Shown one piece after another: positions 1 through 6,137 of a DNA stretch of 9,853 bases. The notes below the pieces were generated by a model that saw only the letters and a program-made list of their open reading frames with translations, ran no database searches and had not been told where the DNA came from. A program made the position numbers and the translations under genes. Numbering within the stretch: the stretch's first letter is position 1; each line of letters begins with the position of its first letter. The DNA comes from UBA9732 sp031935845 (GTDB lineage: Bacteria; Spirochaetota; Spirochaetia; Sphaerochaetales; Sphaerochaetaceae), in contig JAJBWA010000133.1 of assembly GCA_031935845.1 (NCBI GenBank), forward strand, positions 1 through 9,853, given 5' to 3'.

Positions 1-53
1 ATGACCTGCGCGGCAACGAAACAAAGTATCCAGGGTAGAAGAGTTTTCATCAT
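1..53 (-). CDS. Possible start of an exported protein, cut by the left edge
   Basis: Reading leftwards from ATG at 53 (a second ATG follows immediately at 50), the frame is open to the window edge and gives MMKTLLPWILCFVAAQV. This looks like a Sec signal peptide: one lysine, then a hydrophobic core rich in Leu, Ile, Phe and Val. Only 17 codons are visible, so no function can be given. The Shine-Dalgarno is weak (TGGA about 8 nt upstream) and no clear promoter was found between this start and the terminator at 128-175. The plus-strand frame over 1-129 is also open, but its translation looks random. The call rests only on signal-peptide-like composition and on the sensible position downstream of the tRNA terminator. 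Confidence 0.3.
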   Translation of the reverse strand, partial: MMKTLLPWILCFVAAQV

Positions 54-127
54 AATCAGTCCAAATGTTACACCAGAAAGGGAAGGGAGTGCTGGAAATT
101 TTGACGGCGTTCCCGGATCTGATAAAT

Positions 128-175
128 AAAGAACCTTGAAAAGCCTGGACAATTCCCTGCAATTCAAGGTTCTTT
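128..175 (-). terminator. Rho-independent-type terminator of the tRNA
   Basis: A perfect 13-bp inverted repeat (128-140 against 163-175) encloses a 22-nt loop. Read on the minus strand, the second arm ends in TTCTTT and continues as ATTTATC, a T-rich tail suited to termination. The first arm begins on the tRNA discriminator base, so the hairpin sits directly against the mature 3' end. On the plus strand the second arm runs into GGG rather than a T-run, so the signal is directional. The stem has few G:C pairs, and the long loop is somewhat unusual. Confidence 0.75.
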
Positions 176-247
176 GGGCCCACTGAGATTTGAACTCAGG
201 ACCAAAGGATTATGAGTCCTCTGCTCTAACCGCTGAGCTACAGGCCC
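175..247 (-). tRNA. tRNA with CAT anticodon, probably tRNA-Ile2 (AUA-decoding)
   Basis: A complete 73-nt cloverleaf folds on the minus strand. It has a 7-bp acceptor stem with two G-U pairs at its base, a D-arm with GCTC/GAGC, a 5-bp anticodon stem, loop CTCATAA, variable TGGTC, a TTCAAAT T-loop closed by CTGAG/CTCAG, and discriminator A. The anticodon CAT lies at 212-214. CAT can mean elongator Met, initiator Met or Ile2, whose C34 is converted to lysidine by TilS. The acceptor pairs C4-G69 and C5-G68 and the D-arm and anticodon-arm sequence resemble bacterial Ile2 more than elongator Met, and the normal G1-C72 pair argues against an initiator. The 3' CCA is not encoded and must be added after transcription. 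Certain as a tRNA; moderately sure of Ile2. Confidence 0.95.
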
Positions 248-269
248 GGCTACTTTTCAGTGGCGCTTT

Positions 270-298
270 AAATTAGCACTTTTGAATTTGAATTTCAA
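270..298 (-). promoter_or_regulatory. Promoter of the tRNA gene
   Basis: On the minus strand TTGAAA (298-293) is followed after exactly 17 bp by TAATTT (275-270), a good sigma-70-type pair. The predicted start near 263 leaves about 16 nt of 5' leader before the mature tRNA at 247, to be removed by RNase P. The -35 lies inside a small inverted repeat, TTGAA-T-TTCAA (288-298). The divergent outer-membrane-protein promoter begins 29 bp further on. Confidence 0.6.
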
Positions 299-327
299 CC
301 CTGACTTTCCCATGATGTAGAATATTC

Positions 328-356
328 TTGTGTTTGTCCTCGTGAGTTTATAGAAT
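328..356 (+). promoter_or_regulatory. Candidate promoter of the outer-membrane-protein operon
   Basis: TTGTGT (328-333), a 17-bp spacer and TAGAAT (351-356, within TATAGAAT) form a plausible sigma-70 promoter. The start of transcription would fall near 363, only about 3 nt before the ATG at 366. An upstream alternative, TAGAAT at 318-323, has a weaker -35 partner (TTCAAC, 294-299). Confidence 0.4.
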
Positions 357-365
357 AGTAAGGAA

Positions 366-1592
366 ATGAGGCGAAGACTGTTTGTTACATTGGTATTGTT
401 CCTGATGGTTGCTGCATGCGCCTCATTGTCTGCCCTTACATTTTCCACAAGGCTCACGGGAGTCACCACACATCCTGATTTCTGGCTAGGTCTGTTCCCT
501 TCAAGCGTAAGATGTTATGCAGGAATAGACGGTTTTCAGTTCGTTCCCGGCAGGATAACCGAAGTAGGAATGGAGATTGCCACCGGCACCATTGCCAGAA
601 CACTCTCGCAGGACCCCGAGACCGGGCAGATCATCAGGGATTCCTCCCCTGAGGTCCTCAAGAACAACAGATACTACGACGTTACCTATGCCGCATGGAA
701 GATCGGAATCGCGCAGGGACTGGGCTGGTCGGACTCGACGGATTATGACCTGCTGACCCTCAGGCTTACCTATGACGGCCAGTGGGAGGTTGCGCTTGAT
801 CCGCTGATGCAGGTTCAGTCAAGGATGGGCTATCCTTTCAGGACCATCCCTGCTTTTGTCTCGGCAGTTCCCGGCCAGGTGCTGGAAGGCACTCCCGACC
901 TTTCGGGCAACAGACAGTTCCTGAGCACCAGCATCGACCTTTACGGTAAGTTCTCGGACCAGCTTTTCAAGGTAGGTCTTCTGGACGGCCTGTCGCTTGA
1001 GTTCAAGATTGTCTGGGCTCCGGCATTCCTTACGTTCTCCAAGGCCTACGGCGGATACTCCGACTACTGGAAGGTCTGGATCTATGCGGAATATGCCAAG
1101 ATGATCTACCAGAAGACCGATCCGAACGGAGAGAACCGCTGGTCTGTGGGCGTGACGGACGAGATGGAAATGAGGATCCTTGGCGGCGATTATGTTCCCG
1201 AATATGCAAGGACCATGAAGTCCCAGATCTGGTGGTACGAGCCTGAGAACATGACGTTCATCGCAAGGAACACGCTGAGACTGAACTACTACGGACAGCA
1301 GTTCTTCGGAAACTGCATCCCCTACATATACATGTTCCTGGACTTCAACTTCTCCGGCGGTAAGCTCAACAACTGCAAGGCCGAGAAGATTGATTCGGTC
1401 TGGGAGGGAAGCATGGGGCTGCATGTGGAACTCCAGCTGTTCGAGTTCTTCCACATATACTATGAAATCGGCCGTATCTTCCTGTACACCGGAGACAACC
1501 AGGCATACAAGGAAGGTTTCAGATCATCGGAGACCGTCAGGGTTACCTTCTCCCTTCCGGGAGCAGGCGGTGGCGCAGACTGGTCCAACTGA
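366..1592 (+). CDS. Putative outer-membrane beta-barrel protein, first of a paralogous pair
   Basis: This 408-residue exported protein has no function I can name. Residues 1-23 form a Sec signal peptide (three Arg, then a Leu/Val/Phe core), probably cleaved after the SLSA at 20-23. A cysteine at 18 (VAAC) could be a loose spirochaetal lipobox instead. The mature part is rich in Tyr, Trp and Phe with alternating polar and hydrophobic runs, as in outer-membrane barrels. It is paralogous to the next gene: both share an HP motif just after the signal peptide, an AG-x2-G segment followed by a QDPETGQ/QNPDNGE turn, an FKIVWAPAFL/IKLQFAPSFL segment, and a near-terminal GDN turn. Unlike its partner, it does not end on an aromatic residue: VRVTFSL is followed by a Gly-rich tail of about 11 residues. 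The start is fixed by the signal peptide; AAGGA lies only 1 nt before the ATG, too close to serve as a ribosome site. The next gene follows after 23 nt. Confidence 0.85.
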   Translation: MRRRLFVTLVLFLMVAACASLSALTFSTRLTGVTTHPDFWLGLFPSSVRCYAGIDGFQFVPGRITEVGMEIATGTIARTLSQDPETGQIIRDSSPEVLKNNRYYDVTYAAWKIGIAQGLGWSDSTDYDLLTLRLTYDGQWEVALDPLMQVQSRMGYPFRTIPAFVSAVPGQVLEGTPDLSGNRQFLSTSIDLYGKFSDQLFKVGLLDGLSLEFKIVWAPAFLTFSKAYGGYSDYWKVWIYAEYAKMIYQKTDPNGENRWSVGVTDEMEMRILGGDYVPEYARTMKSQIWWYEPENMTFIARNTLRLNYYGQQFFGNCIPYIYMFLDFNFSGGKLNNCKAEKIDSVWEGSMGLHVELQLFEFFHIYYEIGRIFLYTGDNQAYKEGFRSSETVRVTFSLPGAGGGADWSN

Positions 1593-1615
1593 ATACACAA
1601 GAGAGAGAGGATATC

Positions 1616-2836
1616 ATGAAGAAAGCATTGACCGTTGTTCTGGTGCTCGCACTTGCGCTGTGCAGTGTGTTCGCAGGCGATTTCAAGTTCCTGTTCACGG
1701 AACTTGACCAGCACCCCGAGATTCTGGCCGGATTCCTTCCGACCCTTACTGCAATCGGAGCAGGGTATGAAGGACTGTCGCTTATTGACGGGAACCTGAC
1801 GCAGCTGCAGTTCACCATAGGCGGAGGCTACACGCAGAGGGCTCTGTTCCAGAACCCCGACAACGGCGAGCCTCTTCTGGATGACATCATGCTGTACGAC
1901 CAGATCCAGCTGCGCTGGAATTTCAAGTTCCTGCAGGGATTCGGCGATTCATGGGTTGAGGGCAAGGATCTGGTCACGGCCTATGTGGGCTATGAAGGCC
2001 GTTATGAGAAGGCCGTTGACTCCATGAAGGTCCATGAGGAGCGCTACCGCGGTTATGCCGATGCGGACACAAGGACAAAGGGCAAGACTCCGATTCCGAG
2101 TCTTGACGAGTGGTTCAACGACCATTTCCCGTCGACGCTTGCCGGCAACAGGATCTATCCCGATCTGGCCGATGACTATACCGCATTCATGACCAATTTC
2201 TATCTGGGTGCAAGGCTGAACCTTATGGATGACAGGATGGTCTCGAACGAAGGAGCTCTTGCGGAGATAAAGCTTCAGTTCGCTCCGTCATTCCTCAACA
2301 AGAAGGCAAGCTACTACAGCATTACGTTCAATGCTGTGGCAGGAACCACACTTCTGGAGGTGTCCAACAAGAAGGGCCAGAACCTGTTCTCGATTGTCCT
2401 GATCGACAGGTTGAACGTGAACTGGACGGACGGAAGCAAGGTCCCCGTCTATGCATCGATGCCCGTTTCCCTCGGAAGAAAGGTCCGCGGATTCAACACC
2501 AACAGCTACAACACCAACTTCACGGTGGTCAACAACCTTGATCTTCGTCTTGCAGGTCCGGAGTTCATCATGGACGGAGTGTTCCCGAGGCTCAATCTCT
2601 TCTTCGACATGGGATGGCACGCAGGAAACTACTTCAACTCGGACAACAGTGCATCCGCCATGGCGGAGAAGTATGACCTCAAGAGGTTCCTGTGTTCCGC
2701 AGGCTTCCAGCTGGAGATGTGCATATTCGACTTCATAGACCTCGGATTCCAGCTGTCGTACCTGATCAGCGGAGACAACATGAGGACACCGGGAGAGAAG
2801 TTCATTACGGGTGCAACTTTCTTCCTGGACTTCTGA
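1616..2836 (+). CDS. Putative outer-membrane beta-barrel protein, second of a paralogous pair
   Basis: This 406-residue paralogue of the preceding gene is in the same operon. A clean signal peptide (MKK, then a Leu/Val/Ala core) ends at SVFA, residue 20. The mature protein repeats the family landmarks: HP at 33-34, the AG-x2-G segment, QNPDNGE, IKLQFAPSFL and a near-terminal SGDN turn. It ends FFLDF, and a C-terminal Phe in an alternating hydrophobic strand is the usual signal for insertion by the BAM machinery, which supports an outer-membrane barrel. The central region (about residues 140-190) is charged and has no good match in the partner, as expected of an extracellular loop. AGAGAGG sits about 6 nt before the ATG. 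Precise role unknown: porin-like, adhesin-like and structural roles are all possible. No hairpin terminator was found after it. Confidence 0.85.
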   Translation: MKKALTVVLVLALALCSVFAGDFKFLFTELDQHPEILAGFLPTLTAIGAGYEGLSLIDGNLTQLQFTIGGGYTQRALFQNPDNGEPLLDDIMLYDQIQLRWNFKFLQGFGDSWVEGKDLVTAYVGYEGRYEKAVDSMKVHEERYRGYADADTRTKGKTPIPSLDEWFNDHFPSTLAGNRIYPDLADDYTAFMTNFYLGARLNLMDDRMVSNEGALAEIKLQFAPSFLNKKASYYSITFNAVAGTTLLEVSNKKGQNLFSIVLIDRLNVNWTDGSKVPVYASMPVSLGRKVRGFNTNSYNTNFTVVNNLDLRLAGPEFIMDGVFPRLNLFFDMGWHAGNYFNSDNSASAMAEKYDLKRFLCSAGFQLEMCIFDFIDLGFQLSYLISGDNMRTPGEKFITGATFFLDF

Positions 2837-2839
2837 TTA

Positions 2840-2868
2840 TTGTCTAAGGAAATTGATTTCTATATACT
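2840..2868 (+). promoter_or_regulatory. Promoter of the lysyl-tRNA synthetase gene
   Basis: TTGTCT (2840-2845), a 17-bp spacer and TATACT (2863-2868) make a strong sigma-70-type promoter inside the 40-nt gap after the outer-membrane gene. Transcription should start near 2875, within 1-2 nt of the ATG at 2877. No Shine-Dalgarno lies in the last 20 nt before the ATG, so the mRNA is predicted to be leaderless. Confidence 0.6.
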
Positions 2869-2876
2869 GACTCACT

Positions 2877-4445
2877 ATGGAACAGAATTCAGTACACTGG
2901 GCGGATATATACGCCGATAAGATCATCAGGGAGAAAGGTCAGAAGGATCTTTACACATGTGCATCCGGAATCACTCCGTCAGGCACAGTCCACATCGGAA
3001 ACTTCAGGGAAATCATCTCGGTTGACCTGGTGGTCAAGGCCCTCAGGCAGAAGGGACAGAAGGTCCGCTTCATCTATTCATGGGACGATTACGACGTATT
3101 CAGGAAGGTTCCCAAGAACATGCCCCAGCCGGAGCTTCTGGAGACCTATCTCAGAAAGCCCATAACTCTTGTTCCGGACACCACCGGCAGGGCGGACAAC
3201 TATGCCCGCGGGAACGAGCTGGATGTCGAGCAGAAGCTTCCCATCGTCGGCGTCTATCCCGAGTATCTCTATCAGGCACAGCGCTACAGAAGCAGCATGT
3301 ACGCCGAGCAGATGAAGAAGGCCCTTGAACTGAAGCCGCAGATCATCGAGGTCCTGAACCAGTACAGGGCCGAGCCCCTTGACGACTCATGGTGGCCGAT
3401 AGCAGTCTTCAGCTCCTTCACGGACAAGGACAACACCACCATACTTTCATGGGACGGCGAGTACGGAATCACATACCGCGACAACGACCTGAACAAGGAA
3501 GAGACCATCGACCTCAGGACCACCCCGTATGCAAAGCTCCACTGGAGAGTGGACTGGCCCATGCGCTGGGTCGTAGAAGGCGTCGATTTCGAGCCTGCAG
3601 GCAAGGACCATCACTCGAAGGGCGGAAGTTTCGACACGTCAAAGCAGATCGTCGAGTTCTTCGGCGGCCATGCTCCGGTGAGTTTCCAGTATGACTTCAT
3701 CTCCATCAAGGGCCGCGGCGGAAAGATTTCGTCTTCAAGCGGCGAGGTCGTTTCCCTGGGCGATGTCCTCGAGGTGTATACACCGGAGCTGACAAGGTTC
3801 CTCTTCGCATCCACAAGACCCAACACGGAATTCGCCATCTCGTTCGATCTTGATGTGCTCAAGCTCTATGAGGACTACGACAACTGCGAGAGAAGGTATT
3901 TCGGACTTCTGCCGTGCAACGAGAAGAAGCTTGCCATGGAAAAGAGGGTGTACGAGCTCTCGCAGGTAGGCGATGTTCCCAAGACACCGGGCTACCAGAT
4001 TCCGTTCAGACACCTGTGCAACCTGCTTCAGATCAACAGCGGAGACATCGAAGCCGTCATCGCATCACTTCCGGATGTCAAGGAAGACCAGGTGGAAAGG
4101 CTCAGGACCAGATGCCGCTGCGCATGGACATGGATCACCACATTCTCACCTGAGGATTTCCGCTTCTCGGTTGCTACAGCCGATTCTCCGAAGGCTGACC
4201 TTGATGCCGACGGACTCAGGGCCGTCAGGGCACTGTGCGCCAAGGTTTCTTCGTGGGACGGTAAGGACGAGAAGGATCTTTCACAGCTGATCTATGATGC
4301 CGCCGCAGAGGCCGGCGTAGAGAACGCCGCGCTGTTCACGGCCACGTACCTTGCCCTAATCGGAAAGGAGAAGGGCCCCAAGCTTGCCGGTTTCATGAAC
4401 ACCATCGGAAAGAAGAGGGTGGTAGAGGTTCTTTCAAGATATTGA
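2877..4445 (+). CDS. lysS: Lysine--tRNA ligase, class I (LysRS1)
   Basis: This cytoplasmic enzyme charges tRNA-Lys with lysine using ATP. The 522-residue length is normal for the class I enzyme, which has a Rossmann-type catalytic core unrelated to the common class II LysRS. The class I signatures are present: PSGTVHIGN around residues 34-42 (HIGH-type motif) and KISSSS at 283-288 (KMSKS-type loop). The C-terminal part is helical and ends in the GKEKGPKLAGF...GKKRVVEVL stretch typical of the family's anticodon-binding end. The form is characteristic of archaea, spirochaetes and some alphaproteobacteria; with bacterial era and clpP nearby, it points to a spirochaete. The gene is also called lysK. 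The start is chosen because the family N-terminus begins just before HWADIYADKII and no in-frame upstream ATG fits. Its stop abuts the stop of the convergent gene. Confidence 0.95.
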   Translation: MEQNSVHWADIYADKIIREKGQKDLYTCASGITPSGTVHIGNFREIISVDLVVKALRQKGQKVRFIYSWDDYDVFRKVPKNMPQPELLETYLRKPITLVPDTTGRADNYARGNELDVEQKLPIVGVYPEYLYQAQRYRSSMYAEQMKKALELKPQIIEVLNQYRAEPLDDSWWPIAVFSSFTDKDNTTILSWDGEYGITYRDNDLNKEETIDLRTTPYAKLHWRVDWPMRWVVEGVDFEPAGKDHHSKGGSFDTSKQIVEFFGGHAPVSFQYDFISIKGRGGKISSSSGEVVSLGDVLEVYTPELTRFLFASTRPNTEFAISFDLDVLKLYEDYDNCERRYFGLLPCNEKKLAMEKRVYELSQVGDVPKTPGYQIPFRHLCNLLQINSGDIEAVIASLPDVKEDQVERLRTRCRCAWTWITTFSPEDFRFSVATADSPKADLDADGLRAVRALCAKVSSWDGKDEKDLSQLIYDAAAEAGVENAALFTATYLALIGKEKGPKLAGFMNTIGKKRVVEVLSRY

Positions 4446-5144
4446 TCAGAATTCTTCGACATAAGGCCGGAGGGTCTCGAACCAGAGACTGTTTCCGGCT
4501 TCCGAGAAATGCACTCCGTCCGGGGTGCATAATTCTTTTCTGAGCCTTCCGTCCGGATTGTTCATCAGGGCCGCCATGTCTATCAGGGTCATCGAATGGG
4601 CAGAGGCAAGTTCCTTTATGACGGCGTTTGCCTCGTTCATCCTGCTGTTTACTGTTCTTGCCGTCCTTGCGGATACGCTTGTGCCTTCGTCGGTTATTCC
4701 CGCAACGGTATTTACATAAACGGTCAGGCCAAGGTCTTCCAGTTCGGTAAGAAGACGGTCGTACTCCTCCCTGAACACCCTGATGTCATAACTGCTGCTC
4801 ATGCAGTCGTTGCCGCCTATTGCCAGAAACACGCATTCAAGCTGTCCGTCCAGGGCAAGCGCCCTGATCTGGCCCATGCGGCGCAGAAGATTGTCCACCT
4901 TGTCGCCTCCGATTCCCAGGTTGACTACCTTTGAATCAGGATAGGCGCTGTTCCAGTCTGCCCCTATGACCCGGGAATCCCCGAAGAACGCAATATTTGC
5001 ATCTGCATGGGAAAGACTCATGGCCCACACCTGTGACAGATGGTCATACATGCCGTTGTATGTCTCCATGCTGACCTTGTCCTGCGAACAGCCGACAAGG
5101 CAGACCGCTGCCAAGGCCAGGAAGATCAGAATGCAGCGTTTCAT
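4446..5144 (-). CDS. SGNH/GDSL-family hydrolase, lipoprotein
   Basis: This 232-residue predicted lipoprotein is an esterase, lipase or acyl-hydrolase of the SGNH superfamily. The signal peptide (MKRC, then a hydrophobic stretch) ends in LVGC, with Cys19 as the lipidated residue, so it should be anchored to a membrane. All four SGNH blocks are intact: GDS with nucleophile Ser57, block II GIGG with Gly80, block III GGND with Asn112, and block V DGVH with Asp209 and His212. The substrate cannot be told; carbohydrate O-acetyl groups, lysophospholipids and other esters are all handled by this superfamily. The ATG at 5144 is chosen over upstream in-frame codons because it begins the signal peptide and because its A is the last base of the era stop (TGATG), implying coupled translation. 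AAGGAG lies 11 nt upstream, inside era. Confidence 0.9.
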   Translation of the reverse strand: MKRCILIFLALAAVCLVGCSQDKVSMETYNGMYDHLSQVWAMSLSHADANIAFFGDSRVIGADWNSAYPDSKVVNLGIGGDKVDNLLRRMGQIRALALDGQLECVFLAIGGNDCMSSSYDIRVFREEYDRLLTELEDLGLTVYVNTVAGITDEGTSVSARTARTVNSRMNEANAVIKELASAHSMTLIDMAALMNNPDGRLRKELCTPDGVHFSEAGNSLWFETLRPYVEEF

Positions 5145-6037
5145 CAGGACTGTGTCTCCTTGAAGACTTTCGACAGGATCATGTCGTTCGACTTCCATTT
5201 GCTGTTGACGCGTACGCGCAGATCCAGTTCCAGCTTTGCCGACGGGAATATCTTCTTGATGTCTTTGAATGCGGCAACTCTTATCTTTTTTATATTCTCT
5301 CCGCCTTTTCCGACCATTATTCCTTTCTGGCTCTCTCGCTCTACGGTAATGAAGGCACGTACCCATACCTTGTTCTCCGCCTCGTTGTATTCGAGGTCCG
5401 AGACCTCTACCATGATGGCATAGGGAATCTCTGCGGTGACGGAGTTCATGGCTTTTTCCCTGATGATCTCCGATACCCTGAACTCAAGGTTCTGGTCTGT
5501 CCATGTGTCCTGGTCGTACAGCAGGTCTCCCTCGGGAGCATGCTTGAACAGTTCTATGAGTATCTCGTCCACACCGTCATCGGCTTTTGCCGATGCCACA
5601 AGGATGGTGCGGCCCGGCATGCTCCGCCTGAGGTATTCGGTGGCATCGTCTATCTGTGCCTGGGAGAGGATGTCCTTCTTGTTTATGCAGCAGATGACGG
5701 GCACCGAGAGTCCGCTGAGCATGTATGTGATTGCATCTTCCTCGCTTCCGGGCCTGCGTGTGGCATCAAGCATGTAGAGGACGGCATCGGTCTCTTCCAG
5801 AGACGACACGGCGATTTCCTGCATGCGCTTCTGGAACTTCTTTTCCGAGATGTGGAAGCCAGGGGTGTCTGTGAATATCAGCTGGCCGCGTGAATCGGTA
5901 TAGATTCCGCGGATTGCGTTACGGGTGGTGTGCGGGGTGGGGCTGGTGATGGAGACCTTTGACTCGCAGATGGTGTTGAGCAATGTGGATTTGCCGGATG
6001 ACGGCCTGCCGATGATGGCAACTGATGCGCATTTCAT
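5144..6037 (-). CDS. era: GTPase Era, 30S ribosome assembly factor
   Basis: Era is an essential cytoplasmic GTPase that binds the 3' end of 16S rRNA and helps mature the 30S subunit. The 297-residue length fits. The GTPase motifs appear in order: G1 GRPSSGKST (10-18), switch region TPHTTRN (34-40), G3 DTPG (57-60), G4 NKKD (119-122) and G5 SAK (149-151). The C-terminal KH domain follows, with its GxxG-type loop MVGKGGENIKKI at about 241-252. The frame stays open upstream past 6037, but the extra residues are not Era-like and run into the divergent clpP promoter. ATG at 6037 puts G1 in the usual place and lies just after a perfect -10 box. No Shine-Dalgarno precedes it. The gene overlaps the SGNH lipoprotein by one base. 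Confidence 0.96.
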   Translation of the reverse strand: MKCASVAIIGRPSSGKSTLLNTICESKVSITSPTPHTTRNAIRGIYTDSRGQLIFTDTPGFHISEKKFQKRMQEIAVSSLEETDAVLYMLDATRRPGSEEDAITYMLSGLSVPVICCINKKDILSQAQIDDATEYLRRSMPGRTILVASAKADDGVDEILIELFKHAPEGDLLYDQDTWTDQNLEFRVSEIIREKAMNSVTAEIPYAIMVEVSDLEYNEAENKVWVRAFITVERESQKGIMVGKGGENIKKIRVAAFKDIKKIFPSAKLELDLRVRVNSKWKSNDMILSKVFKETQS

Positions 6038-6044
6038 GTCTGCG

Positions 6045-6073
6045 ATTATAATGGAATAGCGTCTTGCTTCCAA
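6045..6073 (-). promoter_or_regulatory. Promoter of era
   Basis: On the minus strand TTGGAA (6073-6068), a 17-bp spacer and a perfect TATAAT (6050-6045) form the best promoter in the window. Transcription should begin at about 6038-6039, so the era ATG at 6037 would lie at or within 2 nt of the mRNA 5' end. The -35 box is 2 bp from the -35 box of the divergent clpP promoter. Confidence 0.7.
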
Positions 6074-6075
6074 GG

Positions 6076-6104
6076 TTGTAATTATGACGGATTGCTGATA
6101 TTTT
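6076..6104 (+). promoter_or_regulatory. Promoter of the clpP-like gene
   Basis: TTGTAA (6076-6081), a 17-bp spacer and TATTTT (6099-6104) give a predicted start near 6111. This leaves a leader of about 27 nt before the ATG at 6138, with room for a Shine-Dalgarno. It is back to back with the era promoter. Confidence 0.6.
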
Positions 6105-6128
6105 AGACGTGTGCTTCCAGAAAGCCGC

Positions 6129-6133
6129 GGAGG
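6129..6133 (+). promoter_or_regulatory. Shine-Dalgarno that decides the clpP start
   Basis: GGAGG lies 4 nt before the ATG at 6138. The same frame could start at GTG 6111, nine codons upstream, but that codon falls on the predicted transcription start and has no ribosome site, so the ATG is preferred. Confidence 0.7.
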
Positions 6134-6137
6134 TCTT

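Noticed and set aside
1..129. Plus-strand open frame at the left edge as the end of an incoming gene
   Set aside because: The 42-residue translation shows no recognisable pattern, and the region lies against a minus-strand terminator and tRNA. It cannot be excluded without upstream sequence.
819..1454. Long open frame (211 codons) on the minus strand inside the first outer-membrane gene
   Set aside because: It is antisense to a well-supported gene with a signal peptide, has no ribosome site, and its translation resembles no protein I know. G/C-rich codon use leaves such antisense frames open.
2821..2851. Possible terminator hairpin (TTCCT ... AGGAA) after the second outer-membrane gene
   Set aside because: The stem has only 5 bp, a long loop, and no T-run follows. 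It also overlaps the coding end and the lysS promoter.
5145..5366. Upstream in-frame extension of the SGNH lipoprotein to 5366
   Set aside because: It would put about 74 Arg/Lys-rich residues before an obvious signal peptide and lies inside era. The TGATG overlap start at 5144 is natural.
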